DNA of 41,356 bases from Ignavibacteriaceae bacterium (GCA_013042995.1 JABDPB010000040.1:1-41356), one strand, 5' to 3'. Shown: positions 1-8,489, numbered from the stretch's first letter. Notes: a model not told the origin generated them from the sequence alone. Program-made: numbers and translations.

Positions 1-1380
1 GTCTATAAACAGATATTTACTACAAAACACGTAAACTCTATTAGTGAGCTACATGAGTTCATTTTTGCAAGCAATATGCCGTTTGCAGTATTCTACTTTA
101 TGATAAATATTCCCTATTTAGAAAACAGGAAGTATGATTACAAGTTGCCATTTATTTTTAGCTTAAAAGGAAGAGAAGTATATCATTCTCTATGGAAAGA
201 TGTATCGATAAGGAATGTTCCTGAAAGTGATTCGGTAATCTCTAAGTATTTTGAATTTCACCAATACTTTAATGAATTTGAAGATTCAGTTGAAGTTGAT
301 TGGGATTTTACTTTTAATAAAGACCTGATAAAAGCTGAAGATTTTGCACTTTTTATTGAAGAGTTTGAAAAATGGGACAAACTGCTTTCTTATGAAATCA
401 GCTTTAAGAAAAGAACCGACTCTTTACATCAATCGGTTAGTGCAAACAGCAAGGATAAAGTTGATAAGACCTTTAATAGTTTAAATGATTCGAATAATGT
501 TTACATTGTCCCAACTATTGTGCATAGTGCTAATGTAGATTCCGAAACAATCGAGAAGATAAAAACAGTATTAGTAGAAAATGTTGAAGCAGTAAATGAT
601 AAAGATATAGATAGAGCAATGAACACAGTACACAAGGAGAGTCCGGTAATTGAAAGGTCATTAAAGACATTTGAGGAAATCATCAATAATGAAAATATAT
701 CTGTTAAATTTTTTATCGAGGATGTCAAAGTTATTGACGTTGTGAATGGTTGTGCTATTGCTAGTAATACCCTTATTAGCAATGTAAATTACATGTCAAA
801 CGAAGCATCATTTCGCTCCCAAGTAATAAATGTACTTATGAAAATTGATGATGGATGGAAAATTTATCAGACTTACCATCAGGTCGATATAACTAGCTGT
901 AATTTATATGATGAATTGGGTTGGTTTTATTACAAAAAAGATAAATACGCAACAGCAATTATTTTTTATGAACTAGCTGCAGCAAATGATTCAAACTGTG
1001 ATCACGTTTATGGTAATTTAGGATGGAACTACTATCTGACCGGTGATTATAATAAGTGTATCGAAAATTCAGAAAAAGCCGTCCAAAAGGATTCCACAGC
1101 CTTGTATGCACACTATAATATTGCTCTGGCCTATTTATGTAATGGAGAGGTAGAAAAAGCAAAATCACTCTATACTGATGTCGTTGAGTTTAACCATACA
1201 TTAGGACGTGATATTAATGAAGGTGCTATTATTGACTTGAAGGATTTAATTGATAAGGATTTTATGAAGGATGAAGCAGAAACCATTTTAAAAGAAATCT
1301 TTAAAGTAAAGGACATTAAGAATCCAATAGAAACAAATAATTTTGGAAGTGGTTCTCCAGCAACAAAGGTAAGTGACTAA
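1..1380 (+). CDS. TPR-containing protein, 5' end cut by window
   Basis: The reading frame is already open at base 1 (VYKQIFTTKH...), so the methionine at base 76 is probably internal and the true start lies upstream. The visible 459 residues have three parts. The N-terminal part has an F-x2-F-x2-E-FEKWDKLL segment that faintly recalls the end of DUF3857/transglutaminase-type proteins (weak inference). The middle (about residues 180-300 of the visible part) alternates helix and strand and ends in MKIDDGWKIYQTYHQ, as NTF2/SnoaL-like folds often do. The C-terminal part has at least two TPR units (GWFYYKKDKYATAIIFYELA and GNLGWNYYLTGDYNKCIE), followed by an acidic and Ser/Gly-rich tail. The TPRs suggest a protein-protein scaffold; the substrate is unknown. 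A terminator follows, so this is the last gene of its transcript. Confidence 0.7.
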   Translation, partial: VYKQIFTTKHVNSISELHEFIFASNMPFAVFYFMINIPYLENRKYDYKLPFIFSLKGREVYHSLWKDVSIRNVPESDSVISKYFEFHQYFNEFEDSVEVDWDFTFNKDLIKAEDFALFIEEFEKWDKLLSYEISFKKRTDSLHQSVSANSKDKVDKTFNSLNDSNNVYIVPTIVHSANVDSETIEKIKTVLVENVEAVNDKDIDRAMNTVHKESPVIERSLKTFEEIINNENISVKFFIEDVKVIDVVNGCAIASNTLISNVNYMSNEASFRSQVINVLMKIDDGWKIYQTYHQVDITSCNLYDELGWFYYKKDKYATAIIFYELAAANDSNCDHVYGNLGWNYYLTGDYNKCIENSEKAVQKDSTALYAHYNIALAYLCNGEVEKAKSLYTDVVEFNHTLGRDINEGAIIDLKDLIDKDFMKDEAETILKEIFKVKDIKNPIETNNFGSGSPATKVSD

Positions 1381-1410
1381 CCAAAAAACTTAAAACGGAA
1401 TAAAATTGAA

Positions 1411-1435
1411 GGCGGCTCAATGAGTCGCCTTTTTT
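1411..1435 (+). terminator. Rho-independent terminator of the TPR gene
   Basis: GGCGGCTCA and TGAGTCGCC form a 9-bp stem with one G-U pair around a minimal loop. Six T residues follow directly, and more T-rich sequence after them. It lies about 30 bases after the TAA of the upstream plus-strand gene and before the convergent minus-strand gene. Confidence 0.85.
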
Positions 1436-1462
1436 ATTTTTTAATTGCTTGCACGGTAATTA

Positions 1463-2032
1463 CTAAATAACAATTTCAAACTTACATTCTTCTATTTTAG
1501 CATCCTGTCCCTCTGGTGCCAATGTTGATTTAAATGTTCCACTAAGCTTACCAATAATGTGTAGTGCGTCGTCTATATAGTTAATACTAATAATATCGAC
1601 CTTCATTGATACAGAATTTATTTCCCAGCTTACCCGCTTTCCTTTATTGTAAACACCATAATGAGCACCTTCGGATTTGTTTTTTTCATTGTTAAGTTCA
1701 TTTTCATTGAACCATATTGACAAATCCTTTCCCGATTGTGTTTTATTATTTCTTGTATAAATAACAATTCGGGTCCCTTCAAGTGTTTCAGCATCTGGTT
1801 TTGAGGATAGTTTATTTAAACCGATTTCAATGGCTACCATCTGTTGGACTGATGAATCATTATATTCCGCTTTAAACCTTAATAGAATGCTCTCTCCCTT
1901 TTGAATTGAGGCACTATTAATAGGTAAGCTTATTTTTTCATCATTAAAAACTAAGCTTATGTTTCCCTGGCTATGGCTTTGAGCCAGTGTAAAAGAAGCG
2001 ATTAAGAATAAGAATAAAATCATCTTTTTCAT
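1463..2032 (-). CDS. Exported protein of unknown function
   Basis: The 189-residue product begins with a clear signal peptide (MKKMILFLFLIASFTLAQ, with a likely signal peptidase I site near AQS). The mature part is strand-rich, has no cysteine cluster, and ends in CKFEIVI. I do not recognise a family. The segments IISINYIDDALHIIGKLSGTF and EGTRIVIYTRNN look like beta sheet, so a periplasmic beta-sandwich is plausible. It is the last gene of a minus-strand operon (3192 to 1463): only three bases separate it from the lipoprotein gene upstream. Its function is probably tied to those two neighbours. Confidence 0.65.
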   Translation of the reverse strand: MKKMILFLFLIASFTLAQSHSQGNISLVFNDEKISLPINSASIQKGESILLRFKAEYNDSSVQQMVAIEIGLNKLSSKPDAETLEGTRIVIYTRNNKTQSGKDLSIWFNENELNNEKNKSEGAHYGVYNKGKRVSWEINSVSMKVDIISINYIDDALHIIGKLSGTFKSTLAPEGQDAKIEECKFEIVI

Positions 2033-2035
2033 TTC

Positions 2036-2332
2036 TTACCTCTTTACCATACTTATCAGAATACAATGACAAGTAGTTCTTCCATTAGAGCTCTGAGATC
2101 TAACGACCTCTTCAGCTTCAAAATAAACTTTATCACCTTCCTTAAAACCCAAGTCACCAGGTGTATTACCGCCGTAAGTTCCAAACATATAATGGACAGA
2201 AATGCCAACTCGAACGATTGAAGAAGTATAAACTGTTCCGTGTTTACTAATAATTATTTTCTCGGGCTCAGTTGGTGTCTTTTCGCATCCAATTACAACA
2301 ACTATAAGCACTAATAAAACTAAAAATTTCAT
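2036..2332 (-). CDS. Small lipoprotein of unknown function
   Basis: The signal sequence MKFLVLLVLIVVVIGC ends in a good lipobox (VIGC), so this is a lipoprotein of about 98 residues. Two starts are possible. The ATG at 2344 overlaps the upstream stop as ATGA but has no ribosome binding site. The ATG at 2332 is preceded by AGGTG at good spacing and gives a cleaner signal peptide, so it is preferred. The mature part is a short beta-type domain: a GTVYTSSIVRVG strand, then LGFKEGDKVYFEAEEVV, which resembles small OB/SH3-like folds. Two cysteines occur near the end (TTCHCI). No known family is recognised. It is translationally coupled to the glycine-rich family member upstream. Confidence 0.65.
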   Translation of the reverse strand: MKFLVLLVLIVVVIGCEKTPTEPEKIIISKHGTVYTSSIVRVGISVHYMFGTYGGNTPGDLGFKEGDKVYFEAEEVVRSQSSNGRTTCHCILISMVKR

Positions 2333-2340
2333 CTCACACC

Positions 2341-3192
2341 TCATTTAATTTTTTTTAATCTTCCGGGTTCAAACAATGGGTAACGCGAATATGAACTTAA
2401 TCCCTCGAGTTCATCTTCTGTAAACGGTTCTACTACTTCATCCGGTGTTGATGTGAGTATTCCAATCAACACACCTGCCGCTAGGCAAATACCTGTGGAT
2501 ATTCCTATGTAGCGTAGGTTTTCCCGAGTGGTTCCAATATTGGAAAATATGTTACTAGAACTTGGTTGATTTACGGCATATATTATAGCACCTGCCAGTA
2601 AAGAAGCTAATAACCCTATCCCAAGACCCAAAGCAAGATTTGAATTTCCTTTAATAGTAAGTTTATTTACCTCAGAGTTTTTAGCTGTTGTAATACAATC
2701 CAGATTAGTCAAATCTTCATCACAATCAGGTTTTAAAATTACCAGTGAGTTTTCACGTACGGACAACAATTCACCAGATATTAGCTCACCACCTTCGTTG
2801 TATATGTTTATTTGTGAACCTCTTCTATAGTCAGATGGTTGAATATTGATTGCACTTTCAGGATGCTCATGATCCAATGCGTATCTGGCATAAATATGAT
2901 AGTTCAGAGATTCCAGATTCTTATAGTTTTTAATAAGTGTGTCTCTTTGCTGACCATCCAGAGTATATTTAACATCAGCACTCAGGGAACTATCGGGATT
3001 GAGATAGAAAACAGCTGTCTGAAATCCTGCAATATCTGGAAAAAGTATATAGTAATCCCTTTCTTTTAGTGATAAAGTATCTCCAATCAAGGGATTGACT
3101 ATAATAGGTGTTCCATTGCTCTGGCCAGAAGTCACTGATGCTTTCAACAAAATAAGAATAAGTGTTAGAATCAAGAAGTAGATATTTTTCAT
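2341..3192 (-). CDS. Exported glycine-rich paralogue family protein, copy 1
   Basis: A signal peptide is followed by a segment shared with the products at 6064 and 6901: PLIGDT, then Y-x2-LFPDIAGFQTAVFYLNPD, then a DTLI...LESL segment. Near the C-terminus are two Gly/Ala-rich hydrophobic stretches (GLGIGLLASLLAGAIIY and GICLAAGVLIGIL) about 25 residues apart, then an acidic E-L-E-G-L-x2-Y-x-R-Y segment matching the D-L-I-Q-L-K-x2-A-K-Y of the paralogues. The layout is therefore an exported head domain, a helical hairpin in the membrane, and a short conserved tail. I do not recognise the family. This copy is the most diverged: it has an extra CDEDLTNLDC insert and ends in basic residues. It heads the operon 3192-1463 and is transcribed away from the nucleotidase gene. 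Confidence 0.7.
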   Translation of the reverse strand: MKNIYFLILTLILILLKASVTSGQSNGTPIIVNPLIGDTLSLKERDYYILFPDIAGFQTAVFYLNPDSSLSADVKYTLDGQQRDTLIKNYKNLESLNYHIYARYALDHEHPESAINIQPSDYRRGSQINIYNEGGELISGELLSVRENSLVILKPDCDEDLTNLDCITTAKNSEVNKLTIKGNSNLALGLGIGLLASLLAGAIIYAVNQPSSSNIFSNIGTTRENLRYIGISTGICLAAGVLIGILTSTPDEVVEPFTEDELEGLSSYSRYPLFEPGRLKKIK

Positions 3193-3683
3193 CTCGAATC
3201 CTCTCCACTTTTATTGGTTATTGTAATAAACTCTCAATGCTATAAGTAATAATACTCGCTTCTCCAGCATTTCTACTAAATCCAGAATAAATATAAGATT
3301 TATTCCAGGTGTAGATGTCAATGAATTGTCATGATTCTGTAAAAAATAATTTTATTGATTGCGAATTGTTAAGAGTTGATTGTGCGGTAATTATATTTTT
3401 TGCAATTTATTATTGGAGTTATTCTCTACACCATAGGAGGCGGTTGTAGAGCGGATTACGGTACTTTCCAGATTATTCTTACCTTTTTCTTTCTTCCTTT
3501 GGTTAGGGGATTAAACTATTCAGTTCAATAAATGAATTATACAAACTAAACCTTGTAAATGATTACAATCATTTTACAATCTCTTGACATTTCCATGACA
3601 ATTGAAGATGAATTAAATCGCAATTTGGGTAAAGCAGATTTAAGTCTGTAACAAATATTTTCACAATAAAAGGGAGATGCACA
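3193..3683. other. Divergent intergenic region with three inverted repeats
   Basis: This 491-base stretch separates the minus-strand operon from the nucleotidase gene and has no convincing coding region. It contains three inverted repeats. GAATAAAT/ATTTATTC is at 3285-3305 with a 5-base loop. CTCTACA/TGTAGAG is at 3424-3451 with a 14-base GC-richer loop. A near-perfect palindrome lies at 3553-3578 (arms TTGTAAATGATT and AATCATT-T-TACAA). The last is about 105 bases before the nucleotidase ATG and directly upstream of a TTGACA hexamer, so an operator is possible. A GGGAG ribosome binding site precedes the ATG at 3684. Confidence 0.4.
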
Positions 3684-6011
3684 ATGATTAAATCTTTTCT
3701 TTGTTTTACAATAGTTTTTCTTTTCACAGTGTTTAATAACAATGCTGTAGCTCAAGGTGATATTCTCACAATTCTTCATTTTAATGATTCACACTCAACA
3801 CTTTCGCCCTTAGGTCCGCGAACCAGTTCGCTTGAAGGCACACAGGGTGGAATGCCGCGTGTTGCATCTGTAATTGGTTTAACACAAGCGACCGAACCAA
3901 ATGTTTTGTTGCTTCATGCGGGGGATGTTTCAATTGGTGATTTATTTTTCACTAAATACTTCGCTGCTGCAGAATTTCAATTAATGCATTCACTTGGATT
4001 TGAAGCGATGGCAGTTGGTAACCACGAATTTGATTTAACACCGGATGCCCTGCTTGGTGCACTTGCATCATCATTTCCACCTGGCAGCGGGTTTCCGCTT
4101 ATTTCTTCAAATTTAATTTTTAATGGATCATTATTGTTGCTTGAAGAATATATAGAGCCTTACACGGTCATTCAAAAAGGACCTGTAAAAGTTGGTATTT
4201 TTAGCTTACTCACTCCGGAAACAAATGTCTTTTCACAACCAGCCCCGATAATTGTTTCGGATGCAATAGTTGAAAAGGCTGCAGAAATGGTTACAACTCT
4301 AAGCATGTTCGATTGTGATGTAATCATTTTACTCTCACACCTTGGTGTAAATCTCGATCAGGTTGTTGCATCGTACGTGCCTGGAATTGACGTAATAATC
4401 AGCGGGCACGATCATTACAAATTTGAATCACCTTTAACAATTACTGATCCATTGGGCGGAACTACATTACTAGTTCAAGCCCGATCGAATTATATGTATG
4501 CAGGCAAAATGAAATTAGAGATAGATGGAGATGATGTTCAATTACTTGATTATCAATTAATACATCTTGATGAGTCAATTCCCGAAGAACCTACAGTTAA
4601 AGCGGTTGTTGATAACCTGATTGCAGGAATAGAAGCAACTTATGGTCCGGTTTATTCACAGCAGATGGGTTATGCAAATGCTTTCTTTGAAGAAGAAGCG
4701 ACTGATTTAATGAAACTCGGCGCACACGATACTCCAATTGGAAACTTAGTGACTGATGCTTTCAAAACAACATTTGTGACAGATATTGCAATTCAGGCTG
4801 GCGGTTCAACAGCACTACCGCTTTGGGAAGGTCCATTAGTTGGAGCCGATGTTTATAGAGTTAACGGCTATGGCTTTAATACCATTAATGGTTTGGGTTT
4901 CCAGATGGTTACTTTCGATATCGAAGGACAGTATCTACTTGGAGGATTGGAATTTGGACTTTCGGAAATTGAAAAGAATGATGAATTCCTCATTCAGGTT
5001 TCCGGTATGCAATACTTCTATGATGGTTCCCAGCCATCTTTTGCCAGATTAAAAGGTGTCTTAGTAAATGAAGCGCCAATTGATCCCACTGCAACTTATT
5101 CAGTTGCAGCAAGTGAATCTGTTATTATGATCCTTGATTATCTCGGCTTGCCATACTCAAACGTTCAGCTTTATGAAGGTGTAACAGAATTTCAGGTTGT
5201 AGCTGATTATATAATTAATCAGGGTGGATTTATTCATCCAAAAAAACTTGGAAGAATTTTAAATGTAGGCGATCAGGAATCAAGAGGAATGCTTTATGCA
5301 GGTGGATGGATAAATTCCGAATCAGGATTCTATTTGCCCGATCCTTCTGTAACTGGAAGAGCATTCTTCACAATAAAATTGCGTAATAAGTTTACCTCCG
5401 GCGAACCGGCTGGAAAAGTCAGGTTTAATCTTCGCAAAGCTAACTTTAGATTTAGAAGCACTGAGTGTGAATGGTTATTAATTGAAAACTCATTTGCAAC
5501 GGTTGTTGGAAAAGGAAAAGTAAATGGAACAGACAACTATGGATTTCTTTTAACTGCCCAAAGTGAGATAGAAGGAATGGAATGTCCGCAAGGCGGAGTA
5601 AGAATTATAATTTGGGATAGTGATGAAAATATTGTCTACGATAACCTTTTACCGCAAAATATGAATGGTTGGATATTTATTAGAAATATTATTGGCAACG
5701 AAGAGAACACAATTGCTAAAACGGAAGATGAAAACTTAACTCTTCCGGTTGAATATGCACTGGAACAAAATTATCCCAATCCGTTTAACCCGACAACAAC
5801 AATAAAATATTCAATTCCGGAAACTGGAAATGTCGAGTTGAAGGTTTATGATATTATCGGAAATGAAGTTGCAATTCTTGTTGATGAAACAAAAGCACCC
5901 GGCAGCTACGAAACACCTTTTGATGCTTCTAAGCTTGCCAGTGGTATTTACATCTATTCACTAAGAGCTGCAAATTTTGTTCAGACTAAGAAAATGATAT
6001 TAATGAAGTAG
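3684..6011 (+). CDS. T9SS-secreted 5'-nucleotidase / cyclic phosphodiesterase family protein
   Basis: A signal peptide is followed by a metallophosphatase domain with the family's metal-binding motifs in order: NDSH (about residue 34), HAGDVSIGD, GNHEFD (112-117), LLSHLG and SGHDH (240-244). A 5'-nucleotidase C-terminal domain (about 330-510) contains HDTPIGNLVTDAF and AGGSTALPLW. Such enzymes release phosphate from nucleotides or 2',3'-cyclic nucleotides outside the cytoplasm. Residues 540-670 form an extra beta domain (GRAFFTIKLRNK, RFRSTECEWLLI, GVRIIIWD, IVYDN) that resembles the 'post-COAP-1' type (tentative). The last 80 residues are a T9SS type A sorting domain, starting at LEQNYPNPFNP and ending KKMILMK, so the enzyme is sent to the surface or released. 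Substrate choice cannot be read from the sequence. Confidence 0.9.
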   Translation: MIKSFLCFTIVFLFTVFNNNAVAQGDILTILHFNDSHSTLSPLGPRTSSLEGTQGGMPRVASVIGLTQATEPNVLLLHAGDVSIGDLFFTKYFAAAEFQLMHSLGFEAMAVGNHEFDLTPDALLGALASSFPPGSGFPLISSNLIFNGSLLLLEEYIEPYTVIQKGPVKVGIFSLLTPETNVFSQPAPIIVSDAIVEKAAEMVTTLSMFDCDVIILLSHLGVNLDQVVASYVPGIDVIISGHDHYKFESPLTITDPLGGTTLLVQARSNYMYAGKMKLEIDGDDVQLLDYQLIHLDESIPEEPTVKAVVDNLIAGIEATYGPVYSQQMGYANAFFEEEATDLMKLGAHDTPIGNLVTDAFKTTFVTDIAIQAGGSTALPLWEGPLVGADVYRVNGYGFNTINGLGFQMVTFDIEGQYLLGGLEFGLSEIEKNDEFLIQVSGMQYFYDGSQPSFARLKGVLVNEAPIDPTATYSVAASESVIMILDYLGLPYSNVQLYEGVTEFQVVADYIINQGGFIHPKKLGRILNVGDQESRGMLYAGGWINSESGFYLPDPSVTGRAFFTIKLRNKFTSGEPAGKVRFNLRKANFRFRSTECEWLLIENSFATVVGKGKVNGTDNYGFLLTAQSEIEGMECPQGGVRIIIWDSDENIVYDNLLPQNMNGWIFIRNIIGNEENTIAKTEDENLTLPVEYALEQNYPNPFNPTTTIKYSIPETGNVELKVYDIIGNEVAILVDETKAPGSYETPFDASKLASGIYIYSLRAANFVQTKKMILMK

Positions 6012-6023
6012 TAATATTATTTT

Positions 6024-6045
6024 GAGCCTTCCGGATGGAAGGCTC
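6024..6045 (+). terminator. Hairpin after the nucleotidase gene
   Basis: GAGCCTTCC and GGAAGGCTC make a perfect 9-bp stem with a GGAT loop, 13 bases after the nucleotidase stop. No T-run follows, so it may be a weak or factor-assisted terminator or a 3'-end stabiliser. It also overlaps a spurious upstream TTG start of the next frame, which supports starting that gene at 6064. Confidence 0.6.
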
Positions 6046-6063
6046 ATATCCTCTAGAGGTTTT

Positions 6064-6876
6064 ATGAAAGTAATAATATATGCAATATTAAACTTGACTA
6101 TTTTCTCATCTAGTCTGTTTTCTCAGGATAAAGACAGCCTAATCCAACTCTATCCCGGTTTAGGTGATACAATAGATCAATTTGATAGAAACTATTTTGA
6201 ACTATTTCAGAACATTGATGGGTTCAATAGTGCAGTGTTTTATACAAGGAATAATGAGCAAGTGATTTCTAAAGTTTCATATCTAAAAAATGAAGAGTTA
6301 AAAGACACAGTAATTGCTCAGCCACTTTCAAAATTAGAAAGCATTAGAACAATGGTTGAGTTAATTGATTGGCAAAGCAACAAACGAGTGGAATATGCAG
6401 AGGAGTTTGTCTTAGTTACTAAAGACAGCAGCATATATGAAGCAGAGTTGGTTATGTTCAGCAGGAGCCATCTTTATTTTGATTCTGATATAAATTATAT
6501 CACTGATGATTATTTGAATTGGAAATTTAAAGTTCCTATTGAATCTGTGGAGAATTTAAGTTTAGCTGGCAGCACTGCCTGGAGTTCTGCCGGCTGGGGT
6601 GCAGGAATAGGATTATTACTTGGAACAGGTGCAGCTGGAGCTGTGTCAGGAGGGTCTTCAAATATAGTGTCAAGTTCAGCGGTTGGTGGTGCCTCAATGA
6701 TTTTATTCGGCTTAGTTGGTGGAGTGATTGGATTAGTCTTAGGCATAGCAAGTGAATCAGAGGATACTGTTTTTAATATCAACTCTCAAGAGGATCTTAT
6801 TCAGCTAAAAAAATATGCAAAATATTACTATCAGTATGATCAATCTGTTGAAGATGAATATGTCGAACTCAATTAA
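6064..6876 (+). CDS. Exported glycine-rich paralogue family protein, copy 2
   Basis: The start is taken at ATG 6064, behind an AGAGGT ribosome binding site. The frame reads upstream to a TTG, but that runs into the terminator hairpin and would spoil the signal peptide. The 270-residue product has a signal peptide ending near LFSQD, then DSLIQLYPGLGDT, F-x-RNYFELFQNIDGF and a VFYTRNN strand, all closely shared with the next gene. The C-terminal third has two very Gly/Ala/Ser-rich hydrophobic segments (GWGAGIGLLLGTGAAGAVSGG and MILFGLVGGVIGLVLGIAS), then the tail DLIQLKKYAKYYYQYD. Glycine zippers of this sort often pack as membrane helices. The function is unknown. The products at 6064 and 6901 are a tandem duplication, still visible at DNA level in the first 60 codons. 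Confidence 0.75.
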   Translation: MKVIIYAILNLTIFSSSLFSQDKDSLIQLYPGLGDTIDQFDRNYFELFQNIDGFNSAVFYTRNNEQVISKVSYLKNEELKDTVIAQPLSKLESIRTMVELIDWQSNKRVEYAEEFVLVTKDSSIYEAELVMFSRSHLYFDSDINYITDDYLNWKFKVPIESVENLSLAGSTAWSSAGWGAGIGLLLGTGAAGAVSGGSSNIVSSSAVGGASMILFGLVGGVIGLVLGIASESEDTVFNINSQEDLIQLKKYAKYYYQYDQSVEDEYVELN

Positions 6877-6900
6877 TAAAAATTCATCGGAGGGGATCTT

Positions 6901-7704
6901 ATGAAAAAGGTTACTTATTTATTAGCTCTTATCATAATTTTTGCTAGTAGCTTAGCCGCACAGGAGAGGGACAGCTTAATCCAACTTTACCCCGGGCTTG
7001 GCGATACAGTAGATCATTTCGATGCGAACTATTATGAACTGTTCAAAAACATCGATGGTTTTGAACAAGCTGTATTTTATATCAGAAACAATCAGAGACT
7101 GGTATCAAAAGTGACATATTCTGAAAATGGTTTATCCAATGATACTACTTTTGTTCAACCACTGTCTGCACTGGATGATGTGAGAAATAATATTGCAGAA
7201 ATAGAAAAAGAAAATGAGAAAAAATATAAATCACCAAGAGAATTTATTATTGAAACAAAAAATGGAACCGAATATCTCTGTGAGATAAAAATGTTTAGCA
7301 GGGATGAAATTTATTTCAGCACTGAAGAAACAGTTTTAACCAGTTCATTAGACAATTCTAAATTTAAGCTCAATCATTCAGATATTGTAAGAATAAACCT
7401 GTTAGGCGAAAAAAATACTCTGAGTTGTATGGGATATGGAGCACTTGTTGGATTAGGTGTTGGTTTGGTTGCAGCTCTTGCTTTCAGCTCAGGTAGATAT
7501 ATTGAACTTCAATATGCATTAGGAATTTCTTTATTTACAGTTGTTGGAGGACTTGGCGGTCTAATATTCGGACTTGCGTCACCAAGTGGTGATGAAGAAT
7601 TCATAATAGATTATCAAAACGATCTAATACAATTAAAGCCTTTTGTAAAATACTATTTTAGGCACAATGAATCTCTTGAAGAGCAATATGTTGAAGTAAA
7701 ATAA
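6901..7704 (+). CDS. Exported glycine-rich paralogue family protein, copy 3
   Basis: This tandem paralogue of the preceding gene starts 24 bases after its stop, behind a strong GGAGGGGA ribosome binding site. The 267 residues show a signal peptide (cleavage near LAAQE), then the shared DSLIQLYPGLGDT segment, N-YYELFKNIDGFEQAVFY, a charged helical stretch (about residues 100-125) and two hydrophobic segments (GYGALVGLGVGLVAALAFS and TVVGGLGGLIFGLAS). The tail is DLIQLKPFVKYYF, ending EEQYVEVK. The head domain is more conserved than the glycine segments, suggesting that it carries the function. It probably shares a transcript with copy 2 and perhaps the barrel genes that follow 25 bases later. 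No family name is recognised. Confidence 0.75.
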   Translation: MKKVTYLLALIIIFASSLAAQERDSLIQLYPGLGDTVDHFDANYYELFKNIDGFEQAVFYIRNNQRLVSKVTYSENGLSNDTTFVQPLSALDDVRNNIAEIEKENEKKYKSPREFIIETKNGTEYLCEIKMFSRDEIYFSTEETVLTSSLDNSKFKLNHSDIVRINLLGEKNTLSCMGYGALVGLGVGLVAALAFSSGRYIELQYALGISLFTVVGGLGGLIFGLASPSGDEEFIIDYQNDLIQLKPFVKYYFRHNESLEEQYVEVK

Positions 7705-7729
7705 ACAATCATAATAGCTTTAAACTAAA

Positions 7730-8460
7730 ATGAAATTAAAAATTATAACTGCTTCAGTTGTATTAATTAGCAATCTCATCTTTTGCCAGGACATTGGGAT
7801 AGATTTTAATGTTGGATACACTAAATTAAAAATGAATCAGGTAAATGAGTATTTGTATAATTTTGATCTTGTTGATGCAGGGAGTCAATTATATAATCCC
7901 AGTAAGTATAACAAGATTGGGATGTCCCTCTGTTTCGAGCTGGGAGTTTCTGCAAGGTTTTCTCAATTCAAATTTGGGATATCAGGAAATTATTTCTCAT
8001 CAAATGGATTATGGGAATCCCGAGATACAATAAGGGCGATTAACCACAATATTGATGTATCATCTATCGAGATAGTTGCTTCTGCGGGATACAGTGTCCC
8101 AATTTACAAAACTGCTTTTGTATTGCTGGAAGGGGGAATAGGATATGGTTTTGCATCATCAGAAATTATGTACATTACTAAATCATACCCTTCATACAAT
8201 GAAGTCGAAAATATAAATACGATTTGAATGGAGGCTACTTTACTGCAAGATTGCGAGGAGGATTTGAAGCAAAACTTAAATGGTTGTTGCTTCGATTTGT
8301 TTTTGGATACAGGTATGCAAATCCGGTAGTATTAAAAGGCGAAAGTATTATAAACGGTGAAAAGAATGAAAATCAAGCAGTGTTAGACAAGAGTGGAGAT
8401 GAATTAAAATTTGATTTTTCAGGGATTCAATATGTATGGGGAATTAGTGTTTTGCTGTAA
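7730..8460 (+). pseudogene. Outer-membrane beta-barrel gene broken by a frameshift
   Basis: Two adjacent frames (7730-8227 and 8224-8460) together encode one barrel protein. The first gives a signal peptide and alternating strands ending at a TGA at 8225-8227; the second resumes in the -1 frame with NGGYFTARLRGG. The intact neighbour at 8666 has EGSYFAGRIKGG at the same place. The two parts add up to 165 + 78 residues, matching the neighbour's 243. Adding one A to the AAAA tract near 8208-8211 would restore a continuous frame (...EVEKYKYDLNGGYF). This may be a real disabling mutation, a reversible tract-length change, or a sequencing error. The end of the gene carries a 38-base stretch repeated at 9478. 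The intact form would be a small eight-strand-like barrel of unknown role. Confidence 0.75.
8407..8444 (+). repeat. 38-base direct repeat, copy 1
   Basis: This stretch near the 3' end of the frameshifted barrel gene is identical to 9478-9515. It encodes KFDFSGIQYVWGI in both copies, and similarity continues more weakly on both sides. Confidence 0.9.
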
Positions 8461-8489
8461 GGTAGCATATTAAAAATTGAGGTGAAATT

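Noticed and set aside
6022-6063. TTG start for the glycine-rich family copy 2
   Set aside because: It overlaps the nucleotidase hairpin and puts polar residues before the signal peptide; ATG 6064 has an AGAGGT site.
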